Assembly (NCBI RefSeq): GCF_036588685.1
Contig: NC_086384.1
Location: forward strand, 8,632,195 to 8,696,194
Source: Mytilus trossulus
Lineage: Eukaryota > Mollusca > Bivalvia > Mytilida > Mytilidae
Length of the DNA stretch: 64,000 nucleotides
Direction: 5' to 3'
Below are positions 1 to 11,900 of the stretch, in pieces. The position numbers and the translations under genes were made by a program. Every line of letters starts with the position of its first letter. Position 1 is the first letter of the stretch. The notes beneath the pieces are model-generated. The model was not told the origin of the DNA and searched no databases. It saw nothing but the letters and a program-made list of their open reading frames with translations.

Positions 1-890
1 GATCGTCCAGGTATCTTAAAATATAATTCTTCTTTGAATAACAAAGAAATTGCCATGAACAGGTTTGTAAATATATATAAATACAAAATCATATCCTATT
101 CTTGCTTAGGGACATAAAAAAAAAATCAATGAAGGATAAAAAACTTAATTCAAATAGTTTGGGGGTAGGGGGGTCAAATTGCTGCAAGTTTTGTATAAAT
201 TGACATCAATTTAACAATTTCTCCAAAATTAAGTTAAGAAGGGGGGGGGGGGGAGTCAGTGAAAACTATATGAATTAAGTTTTCTATCCTTGAACTTTTG
301 ATATTGTCCCTTACTGTAACATACTTTAATTGTTAACAAAGCAAACCCACACCTCAATTATTATCAAATTTTTAACATAGCATAAAACCTAAACTGCACC
401 ACATAAGATATAAGTTTTACTGTAAATTCAGAAAATTTTGTGTGCATTTGTAAGTGCCATTGATGGACAAAGGACACCAATAATAGATAAATATTATGCT
501 TTAAGAAATGATGCATATATTAATATGTATATATAAATAATGCCATCAAAATTTAAAATGCACATTTTTATTTTGTGAAACCTATCCCTAGTTTTAGCAG
601 TTATAAAATGATTGGAAAAGATTTCTGAATTTATAGTATTTAATTTAAGCAGATCATATACATGCAGCTGCAAATATATATATGAAAATAGCAAAGCATA
701 TATCCAACTCCATATATATACCGGTAATAGATTTGTCATACAAAATGTTTTTAAAACTTCATTCATTTCACAAGCAAAACCTTAAATAGTCTCTGCATTT
801 CTATAATTTCTTTTATCTAAGTTATATATATATAAAAGAAGTTGAATTATCTTTCGCTAAGTATGATGACCCATTTATAAACATATATAA
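1..890. other. AT-rich flank, no gene seen
   Basis: Downstream of the bmb-like gene. AT-rich, with short TATATA runs and a G homopolymer at about 240-253. No open frame with coding character on either strand. Confidence 0.6.
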
Positions 891-914
891 TTCATTTTCA
901 AAATTAAACAAAGT

Positions 915-1325
915 TTATATATAAAATACATACATATGACCTATTCCATATGTTTATTTATTGGACTACAGATGAATTATCATGTTGCGATTGGTTAAAC
1001 ACCGTTATGAGACCATATGGGGTTAGTAAGTTTCATATGGGGTTCATGACTCGTTAATGGCAACGTCATCTATTAATGTTGTTGTGTTTTATTGATTATT
1101 TTTCAACAAAACGCGTAGAAAAAGTGCAGCGTCCGATAAATTCGTTATACGGTTAACTTCTGACCCCTATGAATCCATAGAGGGTGAATAAAATTCATAG
1201 GGGATTCGGCCTCCGGCCTCACCCCCTTTGGATTTTACTAACCATCAATGGATCCATAGGGTGTCAGTAGCGAACTTTATAACTTATAATATACATACAT
1301 ATGGACCTATTCCATATGTTTATAT
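915..1325. mobile_element. palindrome-rich repeat flanked by 36-bp direct repeats
   Basis: The block at about 957-1284 contains several dyads (CATATGGGGTT..., CCCCTATGAATCCATAG...CTATGGATCCATTG) and resembles from memory a common bivalve repeat. It is bracketed by near-identical direct copies of CATACATATG(G)ACCTATTCCATATG at about 924-955 and 1291-1322. Confidence 0.6.
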
Positions 1326-1404
1326 AATTCATTTCTAATTTGGCTAATTTGTATTTCATGATTGGTAGTTTCTTGCTACATTGAAGACCTGTTGGTGACC
1401 TTCT

Positions 1405-1480
1405 GCTGTTTTTTTTTTATTTGGTCGGGTTGTTGTCTCTTTGACACATTCCCTATTTCCATTCTCAATTTTATAACAAG
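1405..1480 (-). repeat. fragment of mussel dispersed repeat B
   Basis: Minus-strand copy of the repeat whose plus form starts GAGAATGGAAATGGGGAATG and continues TGTCAAAGAGACAACAACC. The same family occurs at 31225, 42543, 48985, 55402 and 59665. Confidence 0.8.
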
Positions 1481-2110
1481 TTGATACGATGAAAAACTAC
1501 ATAACTTGCATTTATAATCCATAAAAGTTACAAACTGGTATTGTTTTCTGTATTGAATGGTATTAATTATTATACATATAATGAAAATGCATGTTTTAAC
1601 ATCAAAAACAAGAGTGCACACACACATGAAACAGTATCAATGTTCCATTAGAGACAGGAAAAAAGAAATGGCTAAGTTTTGGCACTGGAAATAATTATCA
1701 AAAATCATAAAAAAAAAAGTGATTTCTTCTTTTTCAGATTAAGTCCTGGTTTTAAACATTAATACTCTACTCCTGAGCTAAAATAAGATGGGAAAAGAAT
1801 GAAAACTTTGGTCCAATGACTGAGAAAATTTTTATAATACTTCATTATATTGAGAAAATGAAATGAGACATTACTCCAGAAAACTTTTCTGATGGATAAT
1901 ATGAACAAAGAAAGGCATAAATTATAACGGTATAGCTTGTATGTGTCAAATTACAATGACACATGCCTTAACTTAGATGTTAAAACTAGTTTTTATGACT
2001 TTTTCATGATTTAAAGTAATTTTAAAACATATTTCAAAGACCATTATCTAAATTTTTTAAAATCTGTAACAGTGAAAATTATTTTCAGAGCTTAGCACTC
2101 AATTAAAAAT

Positions 2111-2321
2111 ACTGTGGATTCATTAATATTCGTTGGATACCAATTTTCATGGATTTCGTGGGAACAGGGGAACCAGGAATTTAAATGTTCAACGAAATAC
2201 AAATTTTCCAAAGGAATGCATGCAAACTTTCCCAAAACAACGAATTTAAATATCCTCGAAATATGTGAGTTTTTGGCAATCAACGAAAATTGGTACCCAC
2301 GAAAATAAATGAATCCACAGT
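2111..2321. mobile_element. 211-bp MITE with long inverted ends
   Basis: Ends are inverted repeats: ACTGTGGATTCATTAATATT at the left and its imperfect complement ending ATGAATCCACAGT at the right. Internal parts (TTCGTGG, CCAATTTTC) also pair. The open frames on both strands here are by-products of the fold. Confidence 0.85.
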
Positions 2322-2822
2322 GGAAACTTGCAGGAAAAAACTTTTAAACATTTTGGTCATTCTTCCTGATCTTAGATATGATTGTATAACTAATTGATGT
2401 GATGTGAAATGTATATCATGTTTCATCATTCAAATATCAAATGTAATTATAAATAATACAAAGGCAAATATATTTCAATTTTCTCAGAAGACCCAATCTG
2501 TATCTGTTCTGGAATGTCTAGTGACACCATTATGTTGTGATGACTAAAACATACACAAGTAAATAATTTATAAAAGTTCCAGAAAAAATGCAAAGGGGGA
2601 TGCTTGGAAGACTATTCATTTCAGCCTCCATTAATCTCACATCTTTATAAAATGAATCAATCAGAGATCTACATCTTTTGAGCTGTTTTGATTATCATGA
2701 TTATTTAAACATTACAAGAAAATGTTTTTACATTTCAATTTTAAATGCATATTTTATGCAATTTACCACTGGTTTATAGGCATGACTGTATTAACTGGTG
2801 GAAGACTTGACACAGCTATAGG

Positions 2823-2946
2823 TTAACCTTGATCTGTATGATTTCTGCAATAAGATTGTCCTCTAACAGAACTAAGTCTACATGGGGTCCCACCACGTGT
2901 CAGGCCATTACAACGAGAACTCACACTGCTGCTAGGTGTTGAACCC
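2823..2946 (-). CDS. bmb: bmb-like exon 11 (Cys/His cluster and stop)
   Basis: 124 nt from a TGTAG acceptor to a TAA at 2823-2825. It encodes the C-terminal cluster RCNGLTRGGTPC, then YCRNH four residues before the end: C-x9-C-x10-C-x2-H, a probable zinc-binding module. No clear AATAAA is seen in the next 300 bases on the minus strand. Confidence 0.82.
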
Positions 2947-5900
2947 CTACAATCAAATTATTCATATATATATATGAGAACAAAGGCTATCATTACTATG
3001 CTTGTGGAAGTTATTTGTCTTACAGTGGCAATTAGTTAGCTAACATTTTGGAATACAATTTGATTTGCAAAAACGTTTACAGGACTACTTATATTTCTTC
3101 CAAAGTTCCTGAGATTACCCCTGGTGTTGCTCAGTCTTATGTCTTCTATGTTGTGTTTTGTGTACTATTGTTTGTCTTTTGGGCTTTTCACATTTTGCCA
3201 TAACATTGTCAGTTTATTTTCAACTTATAAGATTACTATAAATGTCCATTTGATATCTTTAGCCTCCATTAAGAAATGGTGATTTTCAGTGTGGTTTCCC
3301 ACTTAGAATCCCTGTTGATAAAAGCTATCTTTTACCTACATATACAATCATCGGTGAATTTGACACACTCTTAATCCTTTCCCCATATCTGCATTTATAA
3401 GAGACAAAAATATACTTTTAAGATCAATGAACCATTCAATATAACATTGTGAATATTCTTTGTAACTTGCCAAGTAAACATGTTGTTAACCCCACCACAT
3501 TATTTATGTATGTGCCTGTCCCAAGTCAGGAGCCTGTAATTCAGTGGTTGTCGTTTGTTTATGTGTTACATATTTGTTTTTCGTTAATTTTTTTACATAA
3601 ATAAGGTCTTAAGTTTTCTCGTTTGAATTGTTTTACATTGTCTTATCGGAGCCTTTTATAGCTGACTATGCGTTATGAGCAAAGGCTCATTGTTGAATGC
3701 CTATAATTGTTAATGTTTGTGTCATTTTGGTCTTTTGTGGATAGTTGTCTCAATGGCAATCAATACCACATCTTCTTTTTTATTTGTTGCCTTGTTTTTG
3801 AGACGTTATTGGTGAGTTGCTTGATTAGCAATAAATCACCCTTGGAGTTTCCTAATTTAATATTAAAAGAATATTAAGAAATTGATACAACTGTATATAT
3901 CATGTATATGACTACCTGACATTTCTGTAGTTGATTGATGTTGAAGGCTGAGGTGTACTGGTCCTAGAGAATACAGGTGTACCCTCTCTGGAATGTGTAG
4001 AAAATCTTTCCATCGAACTATTCAATACAAATCTGTGTACTCTGTCGACGTCTTCAGGCTAAAATGAATTCAAATTAAACCAGATGCTCCGCAGGGCGTA
4101 GCTTTATACGACCGCAGAGGTTGAACCCTGAACGGTTGGGGCAAGTATGGACACAACATTCAAGCTGGATTCAGCTCTAAATTTGGATTGTGATTAAATA
4201 GTTGACACAGCATAGGTTTCTGACACAGAATGAATGTGTTCTAATGACCTTAAAATTTTTGTTTTCTCTTAGAGCAATTCACTATGCTGTTGAATATTAA
4301 TCCTCTCAAAAAAATGTTTGAAGAAATTTTCTTTTTATTTATGAAATTTCAAATGAGAAAAATTAAACCCAATTTTTTAATCACATCCCCCTTTCCCTTA
4401 TTCCAAAACTAATCTCAATTAAAATATTCTAATGGAGTTTGCAACAATAACTACTCATTTAAATACATCATAAAATATTAAGATGTAAACTAGAGGCTCC
4501 AAAGAGCCTGTGTCGCTCACCTTGGTCTATGTGAATATTAAACAAAGGATGCATTTGAATTCATGACAAAATTGTGTTTTGGTGATGGTGATGTGTTTGT
4601 ACATCTTACTTTACTGAACATTCTTGCTGCTTACAAACATTCTATCTATATTGAACTTGGCCTAAGAAAATGTTAATTAAAATTTACAAATTTTATGAAA
4701 ATTATTAAAAATTGACTTTAAAGGGCAATAACTCCTTATGGGGTCAATTGACCATTTAGGTCATGTTGACTTATTTTTAAGTCTTACTTTGCTGTACATT
4801 CTTGCTCTTTACAGTTTATCTCTATCTATTATAATAATATTCAGATATTCAAGATAATAACTAAAAACGGTGAAATTTCCTAAAAATGACTAATTCAGGG
4901 GCATCAAACAAACAGCGGTTTGTCCGATCCATCTGAAAATTTCATGGCAGATAGATCTTGACCTGATAAACAATTTTACTCCCTGTTAGATTTGCTCTAA
5001 ATGCTTTGGTTTTTGAGTTATAAGCCAAAAACTGCATTTTACCCCTATGTTCTATTTTTAGCCGTGGCGGCCATCTTGGTTGGTTGGCTGGGTCACGCCA
5101 CACATTTTTTAAACTATATACCCCAATGATGATTGCGGCCAAGTTTGTTTAAATTTGGCCTGGTAGTTTCAGAGAAGAAGATTTTTTTCATAGATTACTA
5201 AGATTTACGAAAAATGGTTAAAATGACTATAAAGGGCAATAACTCCTAAAGGGGTCAACTGACCACTTTGATTATGTTGACTTATTTGTAGATCTTACTT
5301 TGCTGAACATTATTGTTGATAAACAGTTTATCTCTATCTATAATAATATTCAAGATAATAACCAAAAACAGCAAAATTTCCCTAAAATTACCAATTCAGG
5401 GGCAGCAACCCAACAACAGGTTGTCTGATTCATCTGAAAATTTGAGGGAAGATAGATCTTGACCTGATGAACATTTTTACAGCAATCAGATTTGCTCTAA
5501 ATGCTTTGGTTTTTGAGTTATAAGCCAAAAACTGCATTTTACCCCTATGTTCTATTTTTAGCCTTGGCGGCCATCTTGGTTGGTTGGCGGGGTCACACCA
5601 CACAATTTTTAAACTAGATACCCCAATGATGATTATGGCCAAATTTAGATTAATTTGGCCCAGCAGTTTCAGAGGAGAAGATTTTTGTAAAAGTTAACGA
5701 CGCCGGACGACGCCGGACGCCAAGTGATGAGAAAAGCTCACTTGGCCCTTCGGGCCAGGTGAGCTAAAAAACTGCTTGTTATCACTGAATGGTAAAGATC
5801 ATTTTAATTTATCAGTTGGTAGTAAAAAGTGAATATACATTGTATATTGTATGTAACAAAGATTTAAGTTGATTCTGGACAAAGAAAGATAACTCCAATT

Positions 5901-8900
5901 AAAAAAAATTCTTGCAATAAGATATTTCTTGCTTACTATTCTGGACAAAGAAAGATAACTCTAATTAAAAAAAAAATTTGCTATTTCACAATATTGTGAA
6001 ATTAGATATTTCTTGCCATTGCACAATACTGTGCAATTGAAAAGACTTGCTATTGCACAATACTTAATATAATAATTTTAGATCCTGATTTGGACCAACT
6101 TGAAAACTGGGCCCATAATCAAAAATCTAAGTACATGTTTAGATTCAGCATATCAAAGAGGCCCAAGAATTTAATTTTTGTTAAAATCAAACTTAGTTTA
6201 ATTATGGACCCTTTGGACCTTAATGTAGGCCAATTTGAAAACGGGACCAAAAATGAAGAATCTACATACACAGTTAGATTTGGCATATCAACGAACCCCA
6301 TTTATTCAATTTTTGATGAAATCAAATAAAGTTTAATTTTGGACCCAGATTTGGACCAACTTGAAAACTGGGCCAATAATCAAGAATCTAAGTACATTTT
6401 TAGATTCAACATATCAAAGAACCCAACCGATTCATTTTTTGTCAAAATCAAACTAAGTTTAATTTTGGACCCTTTGGACCTTAATGTAGACCAATTTGAA
6501 AACATGACTAAAAGTTAAGAATCTACATATCAAAGAACCCCAATTATCTCATTTTGATGAAATCAAACAAAGTTTAATTTTGGACCCTTTGGGCCCCTTT
6601 TTCCTAAACTGTTGGGACCAAAACTCCCAAAATCAATACCAACCTTCCTTTTATGGTCATAAACCTTGTGTTTAAATTTCATAGATTTCTATTTTCTTAT
6701 ATTAACGTTAGAGTGCGAAAACTAAAAGTATTCGGACGCCGACGATGACGACGCCAACGTGATAGCAATTTACGACGAAATTTTTTTTCAAAATTTGCGG
6801 TCGTATAAAAATGTGACTATATGATGAGCCAAAAAATTGCGTCATATTTGAAATCTCAACCCTGACGACAATTATCAAGTAATATAATTTTAAGTGTGTC
6901 ACAATCACCTCAAATGTTGCAACTTATCTAAATTGTTTTCTTTCATATGTTCATTTCCCTTGATTTTGTTCATACAGGACAAATTTTCCAAGAAATACAC
7001 TTTCCTAACCAACTGCTATATATAAGCCCTGGAAAATAATTTAATACACTCCTCAAAATTTGATCAAGGATGTCATTATCTTTGGAAGGGAATTTCAACA
7101 ACTAAACAACCTTTGACTATTGTTGACATGAATCAATTCAAGCAATGGTGAAGATAGATGAAAAGATGTGACAATTCACTTTTTACCTGGTGAATTAACC
7201 ATTTATTTGAGCAAATGTAAAACTTCAAAGGAAACCCATAAAATAAGTTTCAAAATATTTCAATAACATGTTACTTTGATCACCAATGAAATTGTCAAGA
7301 TATGAGAGGTACACACAAAATTATATTATTAAAAAAGAGCTCCAAAACAATTATTGTTTATTTTCAATTCTTATGACATTACTTTTTTACAGCAACATGC
7401 TTTAAGGTGGTACATAACACTTTCACTAAAATAAATTTGGCTAGTTTAATTTTCATAAAATTTTGACAAAGTATATACTTTGACCCTTAGACAAAGATAT
7501 AAAAATTTCAAAAAATTTGTATCAACCATTTTATCAGAAACAAGAGAGCACACACTGAAATGTCTCGCCTTCTTTACTAATCCTTGATACTATCTTGATA
7601 GACCTAAATATAAAGCTTTACTACAACTGTCACATAAACTCAACATTAACCAAGAAAATGAAACATTGATCAATGAACCATGAAAATGAGGTCAAGGTCT
7701 GATGAACCATGCCAGGCAGACATGTACAGCTAACAATTCTTCAATATTACAAATATAGTTGACTTATTGCTTATAAATAATGAAAAACAGACCAAAACAC
7801 AAACACTTTAAACTTAGCAATGGACCCTGAAAATGAGGTCAAGGTCAAATGAAACCTGCGTAACCGACATATAGATCATAAAATATTTCCATATACCAAA
7901 TATAGTTGACCTAATGCATAACGTATTAGAAAAATAGACCAAAACTAAAAAACTTAACTTTGACCACTGAACCATGAAAATGAGGTCAAGGTCAGATGAC
8001 ACCTGTCAGCTAGACATGTACACCTGACAATCATTCCATACACCAAATATAGTGGACCTATTGCATATAGTATAAGAAAAATTTGTAAGGGTTCCGCGGA
8101 ACCCAGTGTCTCACCTACTTTTGCTGTAAATCGCAGGCTCAACAAAAATGAGGAAAAAAATCAATAAAAATATTCCTCTTAATACTATCTTTTGACTGTA
8201 TAAAGAAGCTTCTGTCCAAGTTTGGTGAAAATCTAGGATTGTTAATGAATGTAATATATGTTTTGAAATTTTTAACTGCAGACTGTATGTAATGTTAACT
8301 GGAAGAAAATCTTAGTCCATTTAAAAGTAAAATACAGAAAAAATGGAGTTATCTTTTTAAAAAATTTACTTCTGGATACTATCTAATGATCATTAATAAG
8401 CTACTGTCCAAGTTTGGTACAAACCCAGGATAGTTTAAGAAAGTTATAAAAATTTTAAAAACTTTAATCACAGAGTGAATGCAATGTTTCCTCGCACAAA
8501 AACTAAGTCCTTTTAAAAGTAAAATACGGAAAAAATGGATTTTTTTTTATTAAATATACTTCTGGATACTATCTAATGATCATAAACAAGCTTCTGTCCA
8601 AGTTTGGTACAAACCAAGGATAGTTTAAGAAAGTTATAAAAATTCTAAAAAACTTTAAACACAGAGTGAATGTAATGTTTCCCCGTACAAAAAAAATAAG
8701 TCCATTTATAAGTAAAATACGGAAAAATGGAATTCTATTTTTACAAAATTTACTTCTGGATACTATCTTATGATCATAAACAAGCTTCTGTCCAAGTTTG
8801 GTAGAAATCCAGTATAGTTTAAGAAAGTTATTAAAATTCTAAAAACTTTAACCACACAGTGAATGTAATGTTTCCCAGCAGAAAAAAAACTAAGTCCATT

Positions 8901-11900
8901 TATAAGTAAAATACGGAAAAATGGAATTTTATTTTTACAAAATTTACTTCTGGATACTATCTTATGATCATAAACAAGCTTCTGTCCAAGTTTGGTAGAA
9001 ATCCAGTATAGTTTAAGAAAGTTATTAAAATTTCAAAAACTTTAACCACAGAGTGAATATTTGTGGACGCCGCCGACGACCACACCGACGACGACGGAAA
9101 GTAGGATCGCTTAGTCTCGCTTTTTCGACTAAAGTCGAAGGCTCGACAAAAACCGACCAAAACACAAAAACTTAACTATAACCACTGAACCATGAAAATG
9201 AGGTCAAGGTCAGATGACACCTGCCAGTTGGACATGTAAACCTTATAGTCCTTCCATACACCTAATATACTAGACCTATTGCTTATAGTATCTGCGATAT
9301 GGACTTGACCACGAAAACTTAACCTTGTTCACTGATCCATGAAATGAGGTTTAGGTCAAGTGAAAACTGTCTGACAGCTATGAGGACCTTGCAAGGTATG
9401 CACATACCAAATATAGTTATCCAATTACTTATAATAAGAGAGAATTTAACATTACAAAAAATCTTAACTTTTTTTTCAAGTATTCACTGAACCATGAAAA
9501 TGAGGTCAAGGACATTGGACATGTGACTGACGGAAAGTTCGTAACATTAGGCATCTATATACAAAGTATGAAGCATCCAGGTCTTCTACCTTCTAAATTA
9601 TAAAGCTTTTAAGAAGTGAGCTAACACCGCCGCCGCCTTAGCCGTAGCCACTGCCGGATCACTATCCCTATGTTGAGCTTTCTGCAACAAAAGTTGCAGG
9701 CTCGACAAAAATACACTGGTTATTTAGCAGTTTGACAAACACTACTTTTGATCATTGAGAACCTTAATTTTCTCTTAACAACACAACATAATTAAAACGT
9801 TCAGCTGATTTTACAGAGTTATCTCCCTGTAGTGTTAGGTACCACCTTAAATAACAATATGATATCTCACCATTGTGGAAGAATCTGGTCTAGCCTGTGT
9901 TTCTATCTGAGTAACATTAGGTATTGTTCTTATACTGGTATCATTACCTATACCACTCTCGTTCACTGTAAAACAAACCAAACAAACAATTAACACTTGT
10001 AAGTATGAAGTACAGCAAGCAAACAAGTTTCAATGAAGTCATTTTAAACATAATTGAGGAAGAATGTTAGAGTTTTGTCTACTATAAAACAAAAGCATCA
10101 ACCAGTGTGAAAAAAAAGAAAAATTATTTTAATAACAGACACAATAGCCTTTTATGTCGACCATCATGTGATGAATGATTTGAAAAGACAGTTTTACTCC
10201 ATGTTACACATTCTGTTTGTTAATTTTTTTTTTTTTTAGAAAGATTAATTTTGCATCACAATAAGTTTAACTGTGCTGTAGAATCTGTATGTTGATCAGT
10301 CAGGGGACTTACTTAAATGAGTGATTTTCTAAATCACTGGTTTAAGTAACATTATTTCCATAAAAGTTGGAAGTAAGAGTTGTCTTTCTTTAATAATCAC
10401 CTATTTAAGTAGTACAAATTAATCACTAGCAGACTTGGGGTAATTGTAATTGTAATCGTTAATCAGCTGTAATTGATTACAATTTCTCAAGTAATCAGAG
10501 TAATCATTAATCAGCCAAAAATCTGATTACATGTAATTTAATTTAATCAATTACTTTTCAAAATACCCTGTAATCATGATTACTTTTTGATTACATTGTA
10601 CATCCTGATTACAATGACAAAAATCTAAAATTGTGTTTTTGGTCATTAAATGAACCTCTTTGTTATTCATATTTGATAATTTTTTTACATGCTAAAATGG
10701 TTTGGTTTCTTTAAGCATGTCTACTTCAGTAAAAAATAAACTGTTACAGTATTGAAAAGTCATCATTACCCTAAGCAGAGACATCATCTAATACAATATA
10801 CCTTTTATCTTAATAAAAGATATTGTACACACATGTATATTCATCGTTTTATAATAATCTTCATATTAATATTTGTTTATAACTGTTTTATATTCAAGTA
10901 ATACTGTTCTTTTGTTAATTTTTGTGATTTTTGTCAACTTTGAATTGACAGGTAGGAGACTAATTAAGGTTTGTTTTTATTGCAATTACCAATTGAGTAT
11001 AGCTGTAGGGAAAATATATATGATCAAGGATTTGTATAGTTTAACTATACAAATCCTTGATATGATAAAAGTTAAATCAGACATGAAAATTTATCTAATT
11101 AGCACAAACTAAATTAAAAGTTGGACAAATATGTTGTTTAAAATTTTTTTAAATGTATTTGGACTGGACATGTAAAATGCAATGATGTTTAGTACTTACA
11201 TATATTGTTTACAATTTGATTAAACATTTCTAGTAAAATTTAACATACTTTTAACTCTTAACTTTATTTCATCCATATTTAAACTTCCATAAACTACACC
11301 TGGGAATACATATACATTATGAAAGAGGTCAGAAGACAAACATAAAAACTCTTTATGATATTTCTTAATTAAATTTAATTCAAAATAATTCAGAGATTAT
11401 TTACAGGTGATTAAGTGTAATGTATATGTGTAGTGAAATTTGGTGTTTATTTAAATAGATGAAGTTTAATTTGAAGTTATCATTTTATAATTGAACCAAA
11501 TAAAATACTTTCTCAAAAATGCTATTGTTATGATAGTTATATTGAACGTTTATTCATTCACATCATTCAAAATGTTTTGTTTTTAAATTCATTGTAATCA
11601 TATGTAATCATGATTACTTTGCCAATGTAATCATTAATTTAATCAGATACTTTCAGAAATGATGTAATCATTAATTTAATTTAATTGTACAAATGACAAA
11701 GTAATTGTAATTTAATCAATTACATTGAAAGTAATCGGACCCATCTCTGATCACTAGAAGAAGTGATTTAATCTTATTGTAACTTTATATATAGAATACT
11801 AATGATCCAGGGACTAATTATGTTTCTAAACTTATCAGAACCAACATCTGTGTTGTCCTTGTATTGAATCTAGGATAATGACATTAAAATCACTTGTTTA

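Larger units (their letters stand above)
7402..9850. mobile_element. TTAA-type (piggyBac-like) non-autonomous element with nested repeats
   Basis: Left end TTAAGGTGGTACATAACACT (7402-7421) and right end, reverse complemented, TTAAGGTGGTACCTAACACT: 19 of 20 identical, each with TTAA at the outer edge, as expected for piggyBac-type insertion. The body holds other repeats and no transposase. It lies in the intron after exon 9 of the bmb-like gene; its right edge is 20 bases from the donor. Confidence 0.85.

Noticed and set aside
4942..5642. Two homologous 66-70 codon minus-strand frames with PANQPRWPPRLKIEHRGKMQ
   Set aside because: They arise from the internal direct duplication of a non-coding dispersed repeat.
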